The notes under the pieces were generated by a model. It did no database searches. It saw nothing but the letters and a program-made list of their open reading frames with translations, and was not told the origin of the DNA. Shown here piece by piece: positions 43,337-53,824 of a stretch of DNA of 64,000 nt. The DNA comes from Nematostella vectensis. Its lineage: Eukaryota; Cnidaria; Anthozoa; Actiniaria; Edwardsiidae. Location: contig NC_064039.1 of assembly GCF_932526225.1 (NCBI RefSeq), positions 7,191,459 to 7,255,458 of the forward strand, written 5' to 3'. Position 1 is the stretch's first letter; each line of letters starts with the position of its first letter. A program made the position numbers and the translations under genes.

Positions 43337-46300
43337 CTGTATCCAAAGAAAAATTGGCACACAAAAATTATCACGTATAGTTTCTTTATTGATCAGACTT
43401 ATATTACGCTTGGTTTCGTTTTCCAAGAAACCCTATGCAAAATGATATATATCTTACCGCCATTGTTGTATAGTCTTTGAATCTCGTGATTCTTCAGATC
43501 GCGGCGAGTGACAACAAGATCTCTTACATATCCATTAATGAAGCCTTGGTTACTGTCTCTCTTGTAACCAATGTCATACACGGTGTGATCATTTTGTGCG
43601 AAATCCACATTATTCTCAGTAATGACCTTCGAACCGCCAAATACCCCTGGATTAAAAACATCATGGTTTTTAGTCTTACAGATAACGTCTTACAGATAAT
43701 CTTACAGATAACAGTCTTACAGATAACACCATATTGTATACATTTGTAAGATAGCCTTTTTTAGATAATGATACGATGTGTACTTAATATGATGTATTGT
43801 ATATTGATGTACGTTGTATTGTATACTGTAAATGATGTGTATATGTTTCTCCCTTACCGTTGACGTGGTATCTGATTGTCTTGAGAGGCCGGTCCCAGAT
43901 CACCACTACATGATTCCAGGTGTTGGCCGAAACAAGACTCCTAAAGAAAGAGCACATTCTGTTAACGCACTAATAAATACCAGGCATGTTATCTTAATTC
44001 TAAGACGGGCAAGACGTGTTCCCTTTGCGAATCTCACTTTTTCATGTCTCGTGTTGTCTAGTTTTCTGTACACTCGTGTGTATTTGATAGGGTATTGATT
44101 TCACCTCTTTCGGCCCAGTTGATAAAACTGTCAAGGCGGCCATGTAAGCACACGTCACACTGTAAATATTCTACGGTAAGAAACTTATACTTACGTTGTA
44201 CTTGTATAGTCTATCATGTATGCTCCATGTGAGTTTATTACATAGGTGCAGATTTTTCCGCCAGGCTCAATGAAGAAACGAAACTGCATCGGAATTGACC
44301 AATCACCAAAAAGGGTTGTAAATGCGGCGATAGGAGCAATAGGACGGACCCACATGGAGAAGGTAAAACTGGTCGTACGGAAGTGGAAAGCTGGAACCGT
44401 AGCATAGGCAGTTGCGCCGTTGAGCAACAGGGCCTTTGCTCCGTCGACGAGTTGGTACTCAGCACCACCATACAATCTGCCAACACAACAAAACAGTGGC
44501 AATTTTCCACTAACAATTAAAAAAAGTTTAATATTACAAGAAAAACAAAGGGAATCAGTACACTAAAAATACGATGACATAGATAATGACGATGACAGTT
44601 GATATTCAAAAGAAAATGATCATTATTATGATGATGATTATTATGAAGACGCTCTCGACGATGACAATGGCTAGGAGGATTGCGAGTTTGAAGTAGCCTC
44701 GTCCCCAGGCTACTCCCTTGCTTTCAGCTCCATGATGATTTGCGCGCAGACCCACACTTTCCAATATGGCGGACGTTTCATGCTGACTTCTCGGGGGCGA
44801 GAACAGAAAGGGCCTGTGACGTCATAGCCACGCATAGCGTGATAGGCCCGCCGAGAAGCCTAAGTTTGAAGATGACGATACAGACTGAATACAGACTAAA
44901 ATGATATGACGATGATGATGACAGGCGAAAATGATACTGATGATGATTGCAACTACGGTGACTAACCTACCTCACGTTATCATCTGACCCATCCAATTTA
45001 TAATAAGCAGCAATCAGGTCATCTTAAAGTAAAAAAAAAAAAAAACAATTAAAAATTAATGCAATTAATTGAGGTAAAATAATGCCAAATGATAGATCGA
45101 TTACCTTTCGGTGGGGGAGGTGGTGGAGCCACCAAAGTGTCGTAGACAAACTTGTTTTCTAGTTCACTTGTGATGGACGCTATCTCAGCACCGAGGGATT
45201 CGCAGTGCACTTTAGCTGCGTTCCATGATTTTGGCGGGAAAATCTTAAACATAGGTCCATCATTCAACTGGTACCAGTCATCGGGTAGAGCTGAGGAGAA
45301 ATCGAGAGAAAAAGAAGATTGTCAAAGTATTTGGTTTTACTAAGATGTGGATTTCTTTAACGTTTTTATAATGATAAGCGCTCAAGTTTCGCGTAAAATC
45401 AATCAATAAAATAAGCTCTTATAATCAGAATAACACCCGAGACAACGTCCCCTGGGCAAGGATCGCTAGAGATATTTGGTAGATATACGGGGAAGCGTTT
45501 ATTAGATTCTGCTAACTTTACACTCCTTTGCTTCAAGGGTATACAACAAGCCCCCCCCCCCCCCCCCCCCCTCTTCCCGAAACATGTTAAAATGGCATAT
45601 TTCGCCATTTGAATATGTTTTGATACCGAAAATATTCATTTTAAACGTTGTTGGGAAAACATTATCTGTTCCTTTTCCCAAGTAGAACCACTCCTTTTTT
45701 CCCAGCCAGCAGTGATTAGGCATTTTAGTACATCAGTAATTTGCCCCAGCAACCGAGGGGTCTAACATCTTCCCAGCCAGCAAAAAATCGGGCTGCGGGA
45801 CAGTTCCGTTTTGTGTCCTTGTTGCTTTACACTCCATGCTACGGCGACAATTACCTTTTCTTGCAATACAGGAACCGTCACTACACTTGAGACACTTCAT
45901 ATCCTAAAAGAAGAATGTTTAGAGAATAATATATGAATGGAAACGCTCTCGCGCACTATTCCTTTTGAGGTAACTGTTGAAGGGTGTTATAATATGATAG
46001 TATTTTTGTTTTGCTGAAGTTGCAACTGTAGACCTTCCGTTTATATCTAAGAGGTTTGTCGTTCGCCCTCCCCGTGATCCCCCAAACTTCGATGAGTTTT
46101 CTCTAGATCGTTTACCTAACTGAACCATATTTTTAGTTACTGTTTTCACAAAACGCACGATAGCTTTTAAAATATGTTTTAATTCCGTATCCCCCAACCA
46201 ACCCTGTTGTTGTCTGTTTCGCTAGGGTTTGTAAGGTTGTAACCAAGAAATGCTACAAATATCGTACATGTAGAAAATATTTTGGTTACTTACCGTGAAT

Positions 46301-46590
46301 TCAAAATACTCGTACCCAGGCTTACTCCTTAGTGCGTTCGGCCTCTGAGTGTATGTGTTATTGTTCAACTCGCACGTGATCACGTGGTCAGAAGGATAGT
46401 GCATGTTGATTGAAAAACAACTCAACGTTGCTTGGCAATGCAATATGCAGTTCAGTTGACTTGTAGCGTTGGTTCTTTCAGTCTCGTATCCCAGTAGGGC
46501 GCGTTCATGCATTCGAATCCCATTAAAGAAAAGTCCGCTGACCAGCTGACATCCCGCGATGAATATAGGTAAAAACAAGATGCCTTGCAT
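43140..46590 (-). CDS. Secreted PAN + C-type lectin protein with embedded LamG, eight exons
   Basis: Exons in transcript order: 46590-46294, 45903-45855, 45290-45105, 45022-44971, 44476-44195, 43940-43858, 43646-43458, 43336-43140. They join in frame (444 residues) and end in TGA. Order: signal peptide (MQGILFLPIFIAGCQLVSG), PAN/apple domain, a small Cys-rich linker (KCLKCSDGSCIARK), the N-terminal half of a C-type lectin domain, a Pro run, a complete LamG domain, then the C-terminal half of the lectin domain. The LamG insert is bounded by phase-1 introns, so splicing exon 3 directly to exon 8 would restore an uninterrupted lectin domain (242 residues). It is likely extracellular and ligand-binding. 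Domain identities are firm; which isoform is made is unknown. Confidence 0.87.
43458..45022 (-). CDS. LamG domain nested in the lectin domain (exons 4-7)
   Basis: The four exons (52, 282, 83, 189 bp; 606 bp, exactly 202 codons) encode LIAAYYKLDGSDDNV, VPAFHFRTTSFTFSMWVRPI, SANTWNHVVVIWDRPLKTIR and FINGYVRDLVVTRRDLKNHE. This is a full concanavalin-like LamG domain. The intron positions differ from those of the LamG modules at 23-29 kb, so it is not a recent copy of them. Confidence 0.87.
45105..45290 (-). CDS. C-type lectin domain, N-terminal half
   Basis: It encodes WYQLNDGPMFKIFPPKSWNA, then KVHCESLGAEIASITSELEN and FVYDTLV, ending in a run of six prolines and Lys. This is the first alpha/beta half of a CTLD (the W-x-A-x-x-x-C and S-x-x-E-N-x-F-V landmarks). 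The exon has phase-1 borders. Confidence 0.88.
46294..46590 (-). CDS. Signal peptide and PAN domain exon
   Basis: The start ATG (46588-46590) is chosen because the hydrophobic MQGILFLPIFIAGCQLVSG follows at once; an in-frame ATG 123 bp upstream would bury it. The PAN part has NATSQLNCILHCQATLSCFS and ITCELNNNTYTQRP, then GYEYFEF. The exon ends at ACG|GTAAGT in phase 0. Confidence 0.87.
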
Positions 46591-48438
46591 TGGCTTTCTA
46601 TGCTGTGTGAAATAAAACGGAGAGAAAATCATTATGAGGGCAGCAACGCTAAGAACTTCATTAGCTAAAAAGGTTGGGGACATAATTTTAGAGTAACATG
46701 CTTGCTCTTCCAAATCTGTTGTCTCGTCAATTTATCTGACAGTTTATTTACTTAATTTTTTTTGGAAGCATCTATGTGAATTAAATTATTTGTCAAAACG
46801 CAAGGCTAATTCCTAGACTACTGCTTATAGAACATCGCTGTTATTGTGTCTAGAATTGTCTATATCTTGGCCTGTTTTGCGGTCTGAAAACCCTGCCTTG
46901 CCAATTGCAAGTCCAGGTCACGCCCCTGCAATCTCTTGAAGGTAGGCTGATAACACGACTTTAAATACTTCTTTAAGCGAGAACCCCTTTTATTGTGCAT
47001 GTTTATCCAGGGGTTTCCTAAGTTACTAGCATACTCTAAGCGTCTCGATAAGCAACATTTGTTTCTCAATGCTCCGAAGGTTGCGGCAATAATGTTCAAG
47101 GTTGATTATGATAAAAGCAACATCGACATTGCAGTTTCCTGTTATGGACAGAGTCGGGTTATAAGGCTCAAATATCTTCCATACCCCATTTAATATTTCT
47201 TTTTGTCAGTGAGCGCTTATTGAAAACATATAGTCCGACATTGCTGGAAAATTAAAGGAACGGTCTTGGCGAAAAATAATTCGCTACATTATCTAGAAAT
47301 AGTGCCTTTAAATAAAACATGCTATACACAGTATGGCATTAAAATTAAGAAGTTTAACAGATATAAACACATATATTTAACCGTTGGCAAATGCTTTTAG
47401 GGGAGTTTTTATTCCGTGCGTACATCTTCTTTTAGCACACGCCATTTCGATCATCTCTGCGCACCTTTGGAGCGAAGAACACGATTGTCGATCTTTTTAT
47501 AAATTGAAAAAAAATCATAAGAAGACAGAAACGCCGTTTTAAATAATAATGTTAACTAAACTGAATTTTTTGACCATCTAAAAAGCCATTATTTTGCTCT
47601 TGTTTTCAAAAAATGTCCACCAAGTGTGATTTAGAATATTGACAAAGTTACGTGCAAAAATAGCTGCACAAGTTTTTTTTGGAGGCTCAGAAGAGCTGAT
47701 AGGGAGTTTACTTTGATCGCAATATTATTAAAAAAAAACAAGACTATGAAAAATCGAATAAGTCGCAGCCATTACAGAAGGATAGGTTGTTATGTGTTCC
47801 AAGTAGTATCTCAAACGTGCGCATTGCGCGAGTTACAGCAAAAAAGGCAGCTTGGCCTAGACGCGTTCGGGCTAGCTTAGACAGGTTTAAAAAGACGTTA
47901 TTGTGGAACCTTTTCATGAGAATGAAGGGAATGCGTTTCAACTCAATGAGAGTCCCCATGACTGGATGAGGTTGTACGAGTAACAAGCTCAATTTCACCT
48001 TTAAATAATCCTTCATGTGTGACCTCAGGAATTCTCTCTTGGGAAGCTCTTCCTCGGCACTCTACTGAGATAAAATGACACGATGAGTCCTTTAAGTAAC
48101 GGCAATTAGTGCCTCTAGCTCATAATTAATTAACAGAAAAAAGACCTGAAAAGGGGCGTACGGTTTGGCAATATTTACCATATTCATATACCAAGCAGGT
48201 TAGTAGAAGTAGGGGAATTCTTCGAAATAAAATCTATTCTATATACCAGCGAGATTATTTTGGTGGTGAAGGTGTTCCTTCTAATATTTATACTTGGAAA
48301 GTAGTTTTACAATGTTGTTTCGCATAAAAAAGACGACACTTTGATCACATATGTTGAATACAATATTCTTTCAAAGCGTGATGGCTCGAACCCAAGTTTA
48401 TAGGAATCCCCAGGGTGCCGAGAGATCGGCGTAACAAG

Positions 48439-48441
<3 letters not shown>

Positions 48442-48519
<78 letters not shown>
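48442..48519. repeat. (GA)n microsatellite followed by a G-run
   Basis: Nearly 40 GA dinucleotides without interruption, then eight or more G. Confidence 0.98.
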
Positions 48520-48527
<8 letters not shown>

Positions 48528-48620
48528 ATGTTACCATATAGGAATAGAAGTGGTTCGTTTACCCGGTTCAGCTGCACTCCGTCAGTTAAATAAGCATTAC
48601 TGGTCAGCGTTTCTAATGGC

Positions 48621-48835
48621 AGGCGCGTACCCAGGATTGGCTGAGGGGTATAGTATTTGAAAATTCCTTAATAAGAAATGACCCACATTTTGGCCGCCAA
48701 GGGGGGGGAGGGGAGGGGGTGCGCAGTCATAGGTATCACATGGAAAAAGCATAGTATTTTAAAATTCCTTAATAAGAAATGACCCACATTTTGGCCGCCA
48801 AAGGGGGGGGGGGGGGGGTTGCGCCCGAATTGCGT
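48621..48835. repeat. Repeat family B, two tandem copies with poly-G
   Basis: AAAATTCCTTAATAAGAAAT and GACCCACATTTTGGCCGCCA occur twice, about 110 bp apart, each followed by a G-run. The block starts with GCGCGTACCCAGGATT, like a family 2 terminus. Confidence 0.75.
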
Positions 48836-48970
48836 AGAGCGCATGTCTATTGAGTCATCGAGGAAGGCGAGTTGGGTTTATTTGGCTTATTCAATCTCTC
48901 AAGTCTAGCTAACGTAAGACACTCTGGAAATAAGTGAACAATTGCAAACTCTCTTTTTATTATGCCGGTA

Positions 48971-49263
48971 CAGGCCGGTAGCCAGGATTTTGAGCGGGGT
49001 GGTTCGTTTTTCCATTTCAGCGGACCAAATTTCCGGTATACCCTTCTCCTCACCTTATTATATTAGGTAATCAATCTTGTATTTAAATTGTTATTAATAG
49101 GGTCATGCTTTTTAACATATAGCGATAATGATAAAGATAATTATTATAAAAAGGTTTTAAAGACATATTGATCTCCAGCCAAACGTTATATAGTTTTGTT
49201 TGTTCTGAGCGGACGTTCAAGGCAGTTGGGGGGGTCGTCCGAACCCCCCTGGCTACGGGCCTG
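48971..49263. mobile_element. MITE of family 2 type
   Basis: CAGGCCGGTAGCCAGGATTT at the left and CCCCCCTGGCTACGGGCCTG at the right form inverted ends with two or three mismatches. The interior is AT-rich and non-coding. Confidence 0.8.
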
Positions 49264-49606
49264 AGTTAGTACCTTATTTATGAAAGGGTATGTTTTCCAT
49301 CAAATACTGCATCGCAAAGTGTATGAGTTATTTTGTAAGAGCCACGTGTATCTACGCCACACGCACACACAAAACAAAAAAAGAGAGAAAGAAAAGAAAA
49401 AAAAGATGACTGGGGGTATGAGAAAATGAAGTTTTTTCTGCTTACTCGCTCATTGATTGAATGCCCAATCAGCCCGATGGCTCGAACCCAGTCTTCCCAA
49501 GTTTATACAATATACGAAGCTGCCAGGGGAGGTCGAGTATGGGAAGAAGCCCGCGAAAATATTAAACCCTTTTTGGGTTTCCTGTGGTGTATTCGACAAG
49601 TTCAAT

Positions 49607-52600
49607 ATGGCGGACGTGTTGGAGGATGATTTTAGTAGAAAGGTAAACTTGCTCACGACTGGTCCATTCGAGGAATTAACTAGGTACTGTTTCTTTGAAT
49701 TTGAGTTCAGGGGTTAGCTAAAGCACTTAACAGACTCCGCTCTTAGCCGCCAGGGATGACCACCAATGTTTTTCGTGATTTCGTATTAACTTAAAAAGTT
49801 CAAGATTTAAGAATAAGTTACAATGATTACACAACTCCGCGTATTGAAGCATAGAAGCTCCCTTTGTTTGCTTATCTATGCCCATTACACTGCTTATCTA
49901 TGCCCATTTACTACAGCGACCGGTTCTGACCCCGTTGGAAGAAGCCTGACTTTTATGTCATCTAATTTAGTATCTGAACTAGTATGCTCTGATTGATGGC
50001 CCTTATTGATCAGCTAAACATAGCCAGGGTAACTAGTATTTCTAAGATGGCTTTAAATAAAAGGCAAATGCTCTTCTGGCCACATGGCTTTAAATAGCTT
50101 CCAACATATCCTTTGTTTGGGATTGTGTTTGATTTTAAACACTGTAAGGCCTAGTTTAAACGCCATATTTTCCATGTGCCATATTCAATGCAATTAATGC
50201 AAATGAGCCAGATGCATTGTTTTGTCTTCATTTGCATGCATTTGCATTGAATACAGCTCATGGAAAGTACGACGTTTGTTCAAAGCCTAATGATATTCTA
50301 CCTCACAAAATGAGGATATCCTATTCTCTTGATAATGGTTTTACCAGGAATCTGAATTTCCAAGCCAAATTGGGATGTTCAGAAGGGCTTGACACTCTAA
50401 TGAAGGTTTATCTTCTAGTCATTATTTTGTTTAGCAAATGACAATAATGTTTTGTGCTAAGTTCTATATGCCTGTTATTTATGTAATCAGTTCTAAGGGC
50501 CAGTTATTTATGTAATCAGTTCTATGGGCCTGTTTTTTAGTGTGTAATCAGCCTGTCTGGAAAATAGAGAATACTGATCCCATTCCATTTTTGGCAATAA
50601 AGCATCACTAATCTGACTGTTTTTGTGTGTGATATTTTGAAGGTTGCAGTTGAAGAACAGCAGCTAGTAGCAGGTGAATTTGGGTCCACGACAAGGGCAT
50701 TAGAACAATGTGAAACGCTGTCGTGTGACCAGAAAATTAAAGTGGAACCAGAACTTTTAAATCTACAAAATGTTGTAGAAGAGACTTCAATGGCTACCAA
50801 GACAGGAAATCGATATAAAGAATATGGCAAGTGGTTCCCTTTCCTCAAGAGCCTAGAGACCTCAAACGACACATACATTTAGGCAATTTGCTTTAAGAAA
50901 TCATGTGATGTTTTGGGAAGCAAACTTATGCACACTCCAGCTTTTAGCAGCAAAATATGAACAACGAAAAGTAATTCAACGGTTACAAATCAGCCAGAAA
51001 GTTACTTTTCAGAAAGGGCTTATTTTTATTTAAAGGTTTAATTTTTTTCGTTGCTGGCGTGACGGGTGCAGGTATTTATGTTTATTCTAGTTTGCCACTG
51101 GAAAAGTTACATGACTTCTTAGTGCAAATGGCTGTTGTCACAATAAGATAAAACTGGATATATTTTTCTCAGCTGGATAGTAGACTAGGTAGTAGCGGCT
51201 GTTATATGAAAGCAATTGCTGTAAAATAAATCTGCTTTCATCACTTTGAATGAGATTATTTATCATTAGGCAAGGCCTTGACTCTACATAACCAGAGCAT
51301 CAAGCCTATTAGGAGAGAAAACGTTGGGTGCATGTAAAAGGCTGGCGGTTACTCAGGAGAAAATGGAAGAAAATTAACGCTTTCCTTTTCTCATTTTCAT
51401 CGTTTTCTCTTTCTGACCCCACCTCTAAGAAAGCCTTTATACGCTTGTTAACACTGAAAGCTTCTTTTTTTTTGGGGGGGGGATGGGGGGGATTGGCATG
51501 CACGATTGAGGTAGTGATCAAGAGATATTTTGCATTCATGCTGGTGTATGTTTTTGTTAGATGCCTCCCAAGAATGCAATTCCATTCGAGCTGAGATGAA
51601 TTCTACTGAGGTGGCTTTTTCCGAGGGGAAATTGGAAAGCCACGTGAATGCACAAAGGCGGGCGTTCCCCACAATTGCGAAGCCACAGAGAAGGAAAAGA
51701 CCAAAAGCCATCGACGACAAAAGCAAGGCAGAAACAAATTTCATTAATCCAAACAAGCGACTCAAGCCTGGTGCTTCTAGTACAGAAAATCCAGTAGACA
51801 CGCTTTCTAAAGCTAATCAAACCGATATTGATCCCATAAACACACACCGATATATATCCACCATCGAAGATGCGTCTAATTTTAATAATATCGCTGATAA
51901 GGATTTACTTTCGACAGGTATAACCCATGTTTTCAATCTGTCCTCTAACTCTACAACAATGACCAACAGCTCCTTCAATATTTCTACTTCCCCAACTATT
52001 TATCCATTCAATCGATTGGATAGTTCTTCACACACTATCGGTGTAATGACTCGTGGTGGCGCTTTCTCCAGTTCCTCATCGACCCCTCTAACGTTCACAC
52101 ATGGGCCCGTTAAGTCACTGACTACCCAAATTCAAGAACTACAAGCCTCTATCGATTCCCACAATGTAGCCTTGTACGAAATTAGGCAAGAGTTATTCAA
52201 GACTAATCAGAACCTTCGGTTTATTCTTAATAACCAACAAAACATATTAAAGGAATTACGGCTGAGTAGTCCTAACCCTGTACAACCCAACACATCAGCT
52301 GTGCATCAGAGTAACGGAGATAGATCGCTAGAAGGAGGGACATTCTTAGGTGTTCAGGGAGTGGGCATAAGGGAACCTGAAAGAGGCGAGTGGCAAGGAC
52401 GTCGGCCGCATATCAGTGACGCAGAGCTGCAAAGTCTGCGCGGTGAGAAGAGAAAAAAGCCTGAAAACCTCGCGGTGGTTCTCTTGAGAAGACTGACGAC
52501 ACGCCAAGAAAGAGAGGGTAGAACTGTGTGTGGGTTTGGGGGATCAGGCCTGGATAATGACGTCGTGCAAGATATAAGACGTTATTTCTACAGGGCTCTG

Positions 52601-52708
52601 CCTGACTTTCCCCAAGATAAGTGGGGACAGTGTATTTCCGCCATGAACTCTTATCTAAGAGGCACTCGTAGAAAGAGGCAACGAGTTCCCATCGGAAATA
52701 ATTCTTAG
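49607..52708 (+). CDS. BEN-domain protein, about three exons
   Basis: The large last exon (51561-52708) is clear. It opens in phase 1 after TTTTTGTTAG and encodes basic stretches (KPQRRKRPK), a long Ser/Thr/Asn-rich region, a predicted coiled coil (TTQIQELQASIDSHNVALYE) and a C-terminal BEN domain. BEN domains bind DNA or chromatin proteins and often act in transcriptional repression, so a nuclear role is likely. Proposed upstream exons: 49607-49642 (MADVLEDDFSRK, donor AAG|GTAAAC) and 50643-50673 (donor CAG|GTGAAT). Together they give an in-frame 404-residue protein. These two small exons rest on splice signals and phase only; exon 2 may be longer or absent. Confidence 0.75.
50643..50881 (+). 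CDS. Possible alternative exon of the BEN gene
   Basis: From the acceptor at 50641-50642 the frame stays open to TAG at 50881, encoding SCDQKIKVEPELLNLQNVVE and KEYGKWFPFLKSLETSNDTY. The composition looks coding. It could be an alternative 3' end that skips the BEN domain, or read-through of the short exon 2. Confidence 0.35.
51561..52708 (+). CDS. BEN-domain exon
   Basis: The BEN domain lies in the last 95 codons: ENLAVVLLRRLTTRQEREGR, CGFGGSGLDNDVVQDIRRYF and KWGQCISAMNSYLRGTRRKR. It follows the family order of a helix with LA..LL..L.T, a G-rich turn, LD...V..I, and W..C..A.NS..RG.RRK. TAG ends the frame at 52706-52708. Confidence 0.85.
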
Positions 52709-53623
52709 ATTATTTTATTGTATAGATTATTTAGTTTATAATATATCATTTTCTCTGGCTATCTTATTTTCTTTTTATCTTTTAGAGAAGGAGAAAAAAT
52801 TATAGGCCCGTAGGTAGGAATGGAGTTCAGGAATAATGGGCACCCCCCCCCCCCCCTGGCTGTACTCCCTTATCGGCAATTCCTGGCTTATACTTGCATT
52901 ACCATTGGCCGCCCAATGGAGTAGAGGCTAATCTCTATACGACAGACTTTTACGTACATCCTTTGTTATTGAACTCTCCTCCCCTTCATCATTATACAGC
53001 CTTACTGCGCGGCCAGTGTGTGGCCGGGGACGAAAAGCACCGTAACAAATTGACACGAACAAAGGACAAAGCTAGAACTGTGAAAGAAAAGAAAAGCTTT
53101 TTGAGTCCATAGGGGTGAAAGGTTGAATGAATGTTAAAAACAAACACGCATTTTTTACAAATGAACTTTTAATTCTCAATGCTTTTTACAGTAAATAATT
53201 CAACATTGTACAATTGTTTGATAACCTGTTGGGTTTAGAGAAGGTAAAAGAAGTATCTTTGTAACCAATGACACCTCACTTCCTTACAGAGTCAATAAAA
53301 CAAATTCAAATTAGAAAGGGGGGAGTTTAAAATAAACTGGGTGCTACGTACAGCTTCCATTCTATTTTTTACACAGGCATAATTCATAATGGCATAATGC
53401 TGGTAAACAGAAATCTTGGACCAATGCCAAGTTTTTCATTTTACAATGTGCGATCGATGTCCTGTTTTTCATGTTGCTTGAATTCAGTCCAAAATAAAAA
53501 AAAATACTGTATATCGGATACTGTAACTACTGTATGGATAATAGTGAAGAAATGGGGGAAATAGACTTGTAAAAGAACTCAGCTAAGAGTATGTAGGAAA
53601 CCTTGGCAAATGGAAAACAGTTC
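52709..53623. other. Convergent 3' region of the BEN and nucleobindin genes
   Basis: Both 3' UTRs should lie here. A plus-strand AATAAA is near 53294 and a minus-strand ATTAAA near 53168. A poly-C run of 14 occurs near 52842. Confidence 0.45.
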
Positions 53624-53824
53624 TTATTGCGGCTTTTGCTGCTCATGGTGTTGTTGTTGTTGATCATGGTGCTGTTGTTGTTGTTGTTGTTGTTGATCAT
53701 GGTGTTGTTGCTGTTGTTGATCATGTTGTTGTTGATCATGTTGTTGTTGTTTATCATGCTGTTGTTGCTGCCCCGTGTTCTGCTGTTGCTGATCATGTTG
53801 TGCAGGTTGTTCATGGTCAGTTTC
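53624..53824 (-). CDS. NUCB: Nucleobindin C-terminal Gln/His-rich exon
   Basis: After [10 protein letters not shown] the 67 codons are mainly Gln, with His-Asp pairs at regular spacing ([10 protein letters not shown] type), ending KPQ. The DNA is a decayed GTT/GCT repeat with TGATCATG recurring. The acceptor (TTCTAAAG|GAA) and phase 0 fit exon 6. Confidence 0.85.
   Translation of the reverse strand, partial: ETDHEQPAQHDQQQQNTGQQQQHDKQQQHDQQQHDQQQQQHHDQQQQQQQQHHDQQQQHHEQQKPQ

Larger units (their letters stand above)
46591..49606. other. Intergenic region with simple repeats and MITEs
   Basis: No exon supported. The left end should hold the lectin-gene promoter and the right end the BEN-gene promoter. 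Open frames at 46860-47099 and 47744-48016 show no family features. Repeats at 48442-49263 are listed separately. Confidence 0.45.

Noticed and set aside
48307..48537. Ser-Leu repeat frame
   Set aside because: A (GA)n microsatellite.
53527..53814. Asn-rich minus-strand and Leu-rich plus-strand frames
   Set aside because: Alternative frames of the nucleobindin Gln/His exon.
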